From positions 1 through 21,630 of the forward strand of contig DATKGP010000051.1 of assembly GCA_035510775.1 (NCBI GenBank): a stretch of 21,630 bases of DNA, read 5' to 3'. Numbering within the stretch: the first letter of the stretch is position 1; each line of letters starts with the position of its first letter. Positions 14,481-19,582 of this stretch are shown here, one piece after another. Made by a program: the position numbers and the translations under genes. The notes under the pieces are model-generated. The model ran no database searches and had not been told where the DNA came from. It saw only the letters and a program-made list of their open reading frames with translations. Source of the stretch: DATKGP01 sp035510775. GTDB lineage: Bacteria; Patescibacteriota; UBA1384; 2-12-FULL-50-11.

Positions 14481-15719
14481 TTAGTTTGTGAAGCTTCTAA
14501 AGATGCCTCGGAATCGGTCAAATACCCCTCCAATTTTGCCAAAGTCCAAGCGCCAAGGTGCGGTCTGTCCTCCGGATTCTTCGAGCGCCCAGAGGACTAA
14601 GCCGATGCTGGTAGCATATATTGGGTTATCTGTTTTGTCAACAACACCGCTAAATGCCGTTGTTGGATACCCGATTGTGGCCGGCAAACGTAACTGTTGC
14701 CGAGCCAACTCGGTTATGCCTTCTAAATCGGAGCCGCCACCTGTAAAGATCAAGCCTGCCGGTAGTAAACCATCTTTTCCGACACTACGCAACTCCTCTT
14801 TAATTAGCTGGAAAATCTCCGACACGCGAGCCTCGATAATTTCGGCGATATGCTTGCGAGAGACTTTGTCGCTCTCGGCCGGATCTAGAGTGGAAAGATT
14901 TATCGACTCGGATTCGCGAACCTTATCAATCATGGCCGTGCCGTAACGAGTCTTAATCGCTTCGGCCACGTCGAGGTTGGTTCGCAGGCCGATGGCGATG
15001 TCGTTGGTGATATGCATTGAGCCGGCCGGAATTGAGGCAGCGTGAATCAGCTGACCTTCTTCGAAAATTGCCAAGTCGGTTGAACCAGCGCCGAAATCAA
15101 CCACCGCTACCCCACTCTCGCGTTGCTGCTTGGTAGTAATAAGTTTGGCGGCGGCAATCGGTCCAAAGACCAGGCCATCAATCTCTAGCCCTGCCTGGTA
15201 AACCGATTTTTGTAAGTTGCGAGTGGCAATCGCGGAGGTGGAAATTATTAAGGCGTCGGTTTCTAGGCGGATGCCGTTCATACCGGTTGGTTCGCGGCTG
15301 ACGTCTTGGCCGTCAACCAGAAAACGTAAGGGAAACAAGTGAATTAGCTCGCGGTTCTGCGGCAAGGTCGCTGTTCGGGCAGCGTCAATGACTCTGGCGA
15401 CGTCGCTGTGGTCAATCTCACCGTTGGGTTTAGAAATGGCCACCACGCCCTTGGCTGGAATCGCTTCAATCTGGGCGCCGCTGGTGGCGACGTAGGCATG
15501 GGTGATGCTGGTGCCGGCCATCCGCTCGGCATCTTCTAAAGTATGAGAAATGGCCGAAACCGTTTCTTCGATGTCGGTAATAACCCCTTTACGCAAACCA
15601 GAATGCGAGATTGCCGAAAGGCCGACGATATGGATGCTTTGCTCGGAAACCGCCCCGACAGCAATGGCGACTTTGGATGTGCCGATATCTAGTCCAACGA
15701 GAAGTGTGTCTTTTGGCAT
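14481..15719 (-). CDS. ftsA: Cell division protein FtsA
   Basis: The 412-aa actin-fold protein tethers FtsZ to the membrane. The phosphate-1 motif LDIGTSKVAIAVG is at the N-terminus, VVDFGAGSTDLAIF is the phosphate-2 region, and TGGGSDLEGI is the adenosine motif. The last residues form an amphipathic basic helix (GVFDRFRGIFRSF), the usual membrane-targeting sequence. A GGAGG ribosome-binding sequence precedes the ATG. It sits between ybeY and ftsZ on the minus strand with short gaps. Confidence 0.97.
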   Translation of the reverse strand: MPKDTLLVGLDIGTSKVAIAVGAVSEQSIHIVGLSAISHSGLRKGVITDIEETVSAISHTLEDAERMAGTSITHAYVATSGAQIEAIPAKGVVAISKPNGEIDHSDVARVIDAARTATLPQNRELIHLFPLRFLVDGQDVSREPTGMNGIRLETDALIISTSAIATRNLQKSVYQAGLEIDGLVFGPIAAAKLITTKQQRESGVAVVDFGAGSTDLAIFEEGQLIHAASIPAGSMHITNDIAIGLRTNLDVAEAIKTRYGTAMIDKVRESESINLSTLDPAESDKVSRKHIAEIIEARVSEIFQLIKEELRSVGKDGLLPAGLIFTGGGSDLEGITELARQQLRLPATIGYPTTAFSGVVDKTDNPIYATSIGLVLWALEESGGQTAPWRLDFGKIGGVFDRFRGIFRSFTN

Positions 15720-15737
15720 TACCCTCCGCGTTCTCCC

Positions 15738-16100
15738 CTACTCCTCGTGATGATAGCCAAGCAGGTGAAGAAAACCGTGATTCACCAGGCTAGAAATTTG
15801 TTCGATAACCGGTAGATTGGCTTCCTTGGCTTGCGGGGCGGCCTGATTGTAAGAAATTACAATCGAACCTAATATTTCCTTGTTCGTAGGGTTATCAAAG
15901 CTCAAGACGTCAGTCGAACCGGCAGTATTTCGATACTTTTGGTTTAATTTGGTCATTTCGCTATCGTTTACCACGATTAACTCTACTCCTACTTTATCAA
16001 TCTGACCCAGACGACGCAAGGTAGAATCCAGCCTTTTCTCAATTGGTGCGGAGTCAATTTGGTTTTGGGTGTGATTAAGCAGCTCGACGGAAACCGGCAT
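15738..16100 (-). CDS. ybeY: Endoribonuclease YbeY (rRNA maturation factor)
   Basis: The 120-aa metalloprotein has the diagnostic zinc motif HGFLHLLGYHH (His108, His112, His118) and the STDVLSF segment. YbeY processes 16S rRNA 3' ends and takes part in ribosome quality control. The sequence stops two residues after the third histidine, so the C-terminal helix normally found in YbeY is missing or very short. I chose the ATG at 16100 over the GTG one codon earlier, because the ATG overlaps the yqeY stop as TGATG, a typical coupled start. Confidence 0.92.
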   Translation of the reverse strand: MPVSVELLNHTQNQIDSAPIEKRLDSTLRRLGQIDKVGVELIVVNDSEMTKLNQKYRNTAGSTDVLSFDNPTNKEILGSIVISYNQAAPQAKEANLPVIEQISSLVNHGFLHLLGYHHEE

Positions 16101-16546
16101 CACTTGGAGAGCGTTTCGCGGACGATTTTTGAAACCAGGCCCATGTCAGCCTTGCCTTTGAGTTTGCGGCTGATCTTCCCCATGGCTCGGCCGGTGTCGC
16201 TGGCCGAGAAACCCTTATCTTTCAGAAAATTAGCCACGAAAGTAATAATTTCTTCCTCGGACATTTGGGTCGGCAGATATTTTTCTAAAACTTTAATCTC
16301 CGCTTCTTCATCTTTGGCTAAATCGGCTTTGCCGACCTGATTGAAAGCCTCGATAGATTCGTGGCGGCGTTTAACCTCACGAACAATAATCGGCTGTACG
16401 TCTTCATCGGTCAATTCGTCTTTATGGAGTTCGATGGCGGCATTCTGCAGTGAACTTTTGAGCAAACGCAAAGTATCGCGGGTGACCGCGTCATTGGCTT
16501 TCATGGCGACGATTAGGTCCTGTTCAATCGTCTGTTGGAGGCTCAT
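16100..16546 (-). CDS. yqeY: GatB/YqeY domain protein
   Basis: The 148-aa, highly charged helical protein matches stand-alone YqeY: MSLQQTIEQDLIVAMKAND, TLRLLKSSL, a basic REVKRRHESIEAF segment, EKYLPTQMSEEEI and GRAMGKISRKLKGKADMG. The family is homologous to the tRNA-binding tail domain of GatB, but its cellular role is unclear. rpsU-yqeY is a widespread gene pair. Its ATG overlaps the rpsU stop (TAATG), and its stop overlaps the ybeY start, so translation of the three genes is probably coupled. Confidence 0.94.
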   Translation of the reverse strand: MSLQQTIEQDLIVAMKANDAVTRDTLRLLKSSLQNAAIELHKDELTDEDVQPIIVREVKRRHESIEAFNQVGKADLAKDEEAEIKVLEKYLPTQMSEEEIITFVANFLKDKGFSASDTGRAMGKISRKLKGKADMGLVSKIVRETLSK

Positions 16547-16743
16547 TAGTAGCCCTGCTTGATTCGACGGCGGTTGGCCTTGGCGGTGGCGGCGGATCGG
16601 CGGGCATTGCGGGTGGGTTTTTTCTCGAAACTCCTTCGGCGCTTAATTTCGGTCATAATGTCCGATTGCTGGACATCGCGAAAGAAGCGGCGCAAGACCA
16701 CTTCGACGGGAACCGTTCGCTCTTCGTGACGGAATTCTGACAT
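16546..16743 (-). CDS. rpsU: Small ribosomal subunit protein bS21
   Basis: The 65-aa basic protein matches bS21: EVVLRRFFRDVQQSDIMTEIKRRRSFEKKPTR followed by an Arg/Lys/Ala-rich tail. It joins the 30S subunit near the anti-Shine-Dalgarno region of 16S rRNA. I place the start at ATG 16743. An in-frame ATG at 16755 overlaps the -10 box of the promoter and cannot be in the transcript. The predicted start leaves about four untranslated bases and no ribosome binding site. It is the first gene of the rpsU-yqeY-ybeY-ftsA-ftsZ run. Confidence 0.93.
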   Translation of the reverse strand: MSEFRHEERTVPVEVVLRRFFRDVQQSDIMTEIKRRRSFEKKPTRNARRSAATAKANRRRIKQGY

Positions 16744-16753
16744 TGGTATCCAC

Positions 16754-16782
16754 ATAATATCACGTAATTTAGACTCTGTTAA
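16754..16782 (-). promoter_or_regulatory. Promoter of the rpsU-yqeY-ybeY-ftsA-ftsZ operon
   Basis: Minus strand TTAACA (16782-16777), exactly 17 bases, TATTAT (16759-16754), with a TGA directly before the -10 that makes an extended -10. Predicted start is at about 16747, four bases before the rpsU ATG. Confidence 0.8.
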
Positions 16783-16924
16783 GAGTTGAACGGATACGAG
16801 CGGTGGAAAAAGTAAAAACCAAAAACTAAAAAGAAAAATGTCAAATCATCGGTCACAAAGTGACTTAATAATTGCTGCGCTCATATTCTCGGTGAGAATA
16901 ATTTTAGTTTTTAGCCCCTAGTTT
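16783..16924 (+). other. Intergenic region with nested inverted repeats
   Basis: AAAAACTAAAA (16821-16831) is matched by its reverse complement at 16902-16912. Between them lie GTCAC-aaa-GTGAC (about 16852-16864) and the perfect hairpin TATTCTC-ggt-GAGAATA (16884-16900). Low-complexity CTAGTTTTTAATTT follows. It could be a small non-autonomous palindromic element or a weak bidirectional terminator. No gene is seen. Confidence 0.5.
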
Positions 16925-17257
16925 TTAATTTGGCAACTGCTTGCCTCCAAGCAGGTGCATATGGACGTGGTCAACAACCTGGCCGGCGTGCTCTCCAACG
17001 TTGAAAAGCAATCGATAGCCTGTCTCTTTTACTCCTTGAATTTGGGCAATCTCTTCCGAGCCTCGAAACATATCGTAGAGCTCATCTGCGGTTAGCTCCT
17101 CCGGCTTCTCGCGATGAACCTTGGGGACAATTAAAATATGCACCGGCGCCTTGGGGTGAATATCTTTAAAGGCCACGTAATGGCTGGTCTCAATTACCTT
17201 CTCGCAGGGAATTTCACCTTTAATTATTTTGCAAAACACGCAATCTTCCATGCCCAT
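16925..17257 (-). CDS. HIT family nucleotide hydrolase/transferase
   Basis: The 110-aa protein carries the histidine triad HVHMH (97-101, catalytic His99) followed by LLGG, and the N-terminal CVFCKIIKGEIP typical of the HINT branch with CxxC (6, 9) zinc ligands. HINT proteins hydrolyse nucleoside phosphoramidates such as AMP-lysine; the physiological substrate here is not deducible. A second in-frame ATG at 17251 is an alternative start. No ribosome binding site is visible. A possible TAATAG -10 (17272-17267) would again leave a leader of only two or three bases. Confidence 0.93.
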   Translation of the reverse strand: MGMEDCVFCKIIKGEIPCEKVIETSHYVAFKDIHPKAPVHILIVPKVHREKPEELTADELYDMFRGSEEIAQIQGVKETGYRLLFNVGEHAGQVVDHVHMHLLGGKQLPN

Positions 17258-17312
17258 ATGATGCCACTATTATTTTCGAAATGTAATAGAAGTTTGTAAT
17301 GTCGAGCATTGA

Positions 17313-17321
17313 TGTTAAAAT
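17313..17321 (+). promoter_or_regulatory. Extended -10 promoter of the 168-aa gene
   Basis: TG-T-TAAAAT is an extended -10; TTTGTA lies 17 bases upstream of the hexamer as a weak -35. The predicted start is about 20 bases before the ATG, leaving room for the AAGGAG. Confidence 0.55.
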
Positions 17322-17349
17322 TCGGCTAATTACTCGTAAGGAGTTGCGT

Positions 17350-17856
17350 ATGAGCACATTAGCAGAACGAATCTTCCGACTGGCCGGACCGAAGTGGTAC
17401 GCCAAAGAGTCAGGTCGGCTGGCGATGAACTGCCTAGCCTTCATCATCAAAAGCGAAAGCTACAACTTTTGCTTTATCTGGTCGCACGGTGTCATGGCGA
17501 GGCGAGGCAGCGGCTTGGAAGACGAGGTCGCTGGTCTGCTAGCCGAGAGTCTTGAAGGCGAGTCGCTGCCTGATCCTAACCCCGAGTTCGTACTAGGACT
17601 AACGGAGGTCTTTCACATCGAGGACGACCCGGAACACAAGTTGATTAACGCCCATCTCATACTCTTGGCGGCCGATTGCTTCTTCACGAACCGCTGTCAG
17701 GGCGAGAAAAAGCTTGAGCCATCGGAGAAGGTTGGACCGTACATCGAGGCATTCACGGCGGTGATGCGGGTTCAAAACGAAAGCACTATCGCCGAGTTCC
17801 TTAGCCGGGTCTGCGACGACCTGCGTTCGTTAGCTGCTCGACTCGAGCTTGTCTAG
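17350..17856 (+). CDS. Hypothetical protein, 168 aa
   Basis: I do not recognise this protein. It is a soluble, probably helical, acidic protein with several cysteines and aromatic residues (SYNFCFIWSHGVMARRG near the N-terminus, ADCFFTNRCQGEKK in the middle, VCDDLRSLAARLEL at the end). There is no signal peptide or membrane segment. I chose the ATG at 17350 because AAGGAG lies six bases upstream; an in-frame ATG at 17299 would place the start before the extended -10 promoter. It is a single-gene unit with its own promoter and a strong terminator directly after it. Confidence 0.75.
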   Translation: MSTLAERIFRLAGPKWYAKESGRLAMNCLAFIIKSESYNFCFIWSHGVMARRGSGLEDEVAGLLAESLEGESLPDPNPEFVLGLTEVFHIEDDPEHKLINAHLILLAADCFFTNRCQGEKKLEPSEKVGPYIEAFTAVMRVQNESTIAEFLSRVCDDLRSLAARLELV

Positions 17857-17868
17857 TCGCTCCTGCCT

Positions 17869-17903
17869 GGGGCGGTCACCACACTGGTGCTCGCCCCTTT
17901 TTT
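17869..17903 (+). terminator. Intrinsic terminator after the 168-aa gene
   Basis: GGGGCG...CACCA-cac-TGGTG...CGCCCC followed by six T residues, 12 bases after the stop codon. Confidence 0.9.
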
Positions 17904-17916
17904 AGGCCAAAAAGGG

Positions 17917-17944
17917 TTGACTAATCGCCAAAATCAGGTATACT
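17917..17944 (+). promoter_or_regulatory. Promoter of the lytic transglycosylase gene
   Basis: TTGACT (17917-17922), 16 bases, TATACT (17939-17944). Predicted start is at about 17951, giving an unusually long leader of about 110-125 bases for this window. Confidence 0.75.
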
Positions 17945-17949
17945 GCTCT

Positions 17950-18076
17950 AGCTTCGATGGGAAGCTTTTTTGTTGCCTAAAACAGGTGATTTGTCGGGTA
18001 ACCGATTAAAAAAGCGCTAACCAGAAGCCCCAAACGGGAAATTAGAAGGAGTTGAGTTAGAATAAAGAAATTCTAC
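17950..18076 (+). promoter_or_regulatory. Structured 5' leader of the lytic transglycosylase gene
   Basis: The leader opens with the hairpin AGCTTC-gatgg-GAAGCT followed by a T run. It then holds GTCGG-GTAA-CCGAT, a helix capped by a GNRA tetraloop. An AGAAGGAG ribosome-binding sequence is at 18044-18051. Long leaders on cell-wall hydrolase genes are often riboswitches, notably c-di-AMP, but the conserved core of that class was not recognised. Confidence 0.4.
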
Positions 18077-18826
18077 TTGTCGCGTCGCTCTATAGAGCGA
18101 GCGATAAGGAGGGCTGGTCGCCTCGGCGATCAGGCAGTTCAATCGCTCGTTAAAAAATCATGGCTACTTCAAGCAATCGTGATAATCACGGTGGTCGCCT
18201 ACACTAACGTTTCGGTTACCTCGGCAAAAACAATTCAGCCGACTCTAATCGCTAGCGCTAGTACCGACACCCTCTCGACTATCACCACCCCAACAATGAC
18301 CTCGTTAAACCAGGACGTTGTCTCGGTGGTTCCGTCGCAGATTTCGATTAGCTTGACCGAATCCGAGTATCAAAAACGAGCTGCTGCCAAGGCGCAAGCC
18401 GACGCAGCCGCTGCTCAAAAAGCCGCTGCCGCCCTAGCTGTTAAAACAGTCTCTGTCCCGACAGCCAGCGACAGCGAAAAGATTGCTTGGGTTCAAAAAG
18501 CCGCCAGTGCCTATGGCATTGACTGGCGAGTTCTGGCAGCCGTCTGGCAGAAGGAATCGGGGCAGCAGTTCTACACTACTACCCGTTCTTACTCCGGGGC
18601 TCAAGGACCGTGTCAGTTTATGTCCGGTACTTGGCGTAGTTATGCCCAGGACGGTAACGGCGACGGCCTGGCGAACGTCTACGACGCTCGCGACTGTCTG
18701 TTCGGCGCGGCCGAGCTTCTAGCGCGTAACGGTGGTAACACCGGCGACTACACAAGGGCGCTTTTGTCCTACAACCACGCTATGTGGTACGTCAAAAGTG
18801 TTCTGCAGTTAGCCGCCAGTTACTAA
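18077..18826 (+). CDS. Membrane-anchored lytic transglycosylase (SLT domain)
   Basis: The protein of about 249 aa has a basic N-terminus and a hydrophobic segment at about 30-48 (anchor or uncleaved signal). A low-complexity Ser/Thr and then Ala/Lys/Gln helical linker (about 95-122) follows. The C-terminal SLT lysozyme-like domain (about 135-249) has catalytic Glu160 in WQKESG, GAQGPCQFMSGTW (174-186), DGNGDGLANVYDARD and SYNHAMWYV. It cleaves peptidoglycan glycan strands outside the membrane and may serve growth, division or envelope-complex assembly. The start is uncertain. The TTG at 18077 is 25 bases from AGAAGGAG, while an in-frame ATA at 18062 is ten bases from it. The frame is closed upstream by TGA at 18053. 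Confidence 0.88.
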   Translation: MSRRSIERAIRRAGRLGDQAVQSLVKKSWLLQAIVIITVVAYTNVSVTSAKTIQPTLIASASTDTLSTITTPTMTSLNQDVVSVVPSQISISLTESEYQKRAAAKAQADAAAAQKAAAALAVKTVSVPTASDSEKIAWVQKAASAYGIDWRVLAAVWQKESGQQFYTTTRSYSGAQGPCQFMSGTWRSYAQDGNGDGLANVYDARDCLFGAAELLARNGGNTGDYTRALLSYNHAMWYVKSVLQLAASY

Positions 18827-18833
18827 CGATCAA

Positions 18834-18869
18834 GAAAAACCCACTCACTCGAGTGGGTTTTTCTGTTTT
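18834..18869 (+). terminator. Intrinsic terminator after the transglycosylase gene
   Basis: AAAAACCCACTC (18835-18846), four-base loop, GAGTGGGTTTTT (18851-18862), then C and further T residues. It is symmetric and could work in both directions. Confidence 0.85.
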
Positions 18870-18886
18870 TGTAGCTTCTGTCAAAA

Positions 18887-18916
18887 TTGTTATTTTCTCG
18901 ATTTAAAAGGTACTAT
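18887..18916 (+). promoter_or_regulatory. Promoter of the TPR-NHL pair
   Basis: TTGTTA (18887-18892), 18 bases, TACTAT (18911-18916). The AAGGAAGGGG ribosome-binding sequence follows before the ATG at 18959. Confidence 0.6.
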
Positions 18917-18958
18917 TATTTTTAGATAGCTTTCGTCTATATATAAAAGGAAGGGGAA

Positions 18959-19570
18959 ATGAAATTACAGCTCTCGAAAAGAAAATGGCGGGTTCTCGGT
19001 GGTGGGCTGCTGGTGGTTGCGGCTGTCGTGGCTCTAGGGGCGCTGTATCTGGTTAGGCATAACCACTGGGTTAAGGCTGAAGACTACTACAAAACCGGCC
19101 AGTACCAAAAAGTTTACGACCTAGTTGGCAATCAGCCACTTCCAACCGATGCCAAAGAACTAAGTATTTACGGCCAGGCAATGATGGCCACCCAACATTA
19201 CGATAAAGCTCTCAAGGCCTACCAAGAATTAAACAAGCAAAATAGCAGCCTGGACACGGAATTGATTCTGGCCAACATCAAGCAAGAGATGGGCGACAAC
19301 GCCGCTGCCGAAAGCCAGTATCAAGCAATCGTCAACCAAAACTCCGGTTTCATCCAAGCCTATCTCAACCTAGCCAGTCTCTATCGTATCGAAGGCCAGG
19401 CCGACAAGGCCAACGAAATCTTGCTATCTGGCATCAAAAACAATCCTCAATCGGCCAGTCTCTACAGCTATCTCATCTCGATTAACGCCGATAAAAAAGG
19501 TGCTAAGGACTATCAAAGTTGGGTCGACAACTTAAAGAAATTAGATCCGGGGGCGCAAATATCGTCATAG
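18959..19570 (+). CDS. Membrane-anchored TPR repeat protein
   Basis: The 203-aa protein has a basic start and one hydrophobic segment at about 13-32 (VLGGGLLVVAAVVALGALYL). The rest is built of tetratricopeptide-type helical repeats (YYKTGQYQKVYDLV, GQAMMATQHYDKALKAYQEL, ANIKQEMGDNAAAESQYQAI, LASLYRIEGQADKANEIL). The repeats should lie outside the membrane and serve as a protein-binding scaffold. A strong AAGGAAGGGG precedes the ATG. The NHL propeller gene starts 13 bases after the stop, so a shared surface or assembly function is a reasonable inference. Confidence 0.85.
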   Translation: MKLQLSKRKWRVLGGGLLVVAAVVALGALYLVRHNHWVKAEDYYKTGQYQKVYDLVGNQPLPTDAKELSIYGQAMMATQHYDKALKAYQELNKQNSSLDTELILANIKQEMGDNAAAESQYQAIVNQNSGFIQAYLNLASLYRIEGQADKANEILLSGIKNNPQSASLYSYLISINADKKGAKDYQSWVDNLKKLDPGAQISS

Positions 19571-19582
19571 CCATGTAACTTG

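Noticed and set aside
16744..16755. ATG at 16755 as rpsU start
   Set aside because: It overlaps the -10 box, so it would not be in the mRNA.
17299..17349. ATG at 17299 as start of the 168-aa gene
   Set aside because: It precedes the extended -10, and the ATG at 17350 has a properly spaced AAGGAG.
17950..17971. Intrinsic terminator AGCTTC-gatgg-GAAGCT-TTTTTT
   Set aside because: It begins at the predicted transcription start, too early to terminate that transcript; more likely a 5' stabilising hairpin.
17950..18076. c-di-AMP (ydaO) riboswitch
   Set aside because: The gene type is suitable but the conserved core sequences were not recognised; kept only as an unclassified leader.
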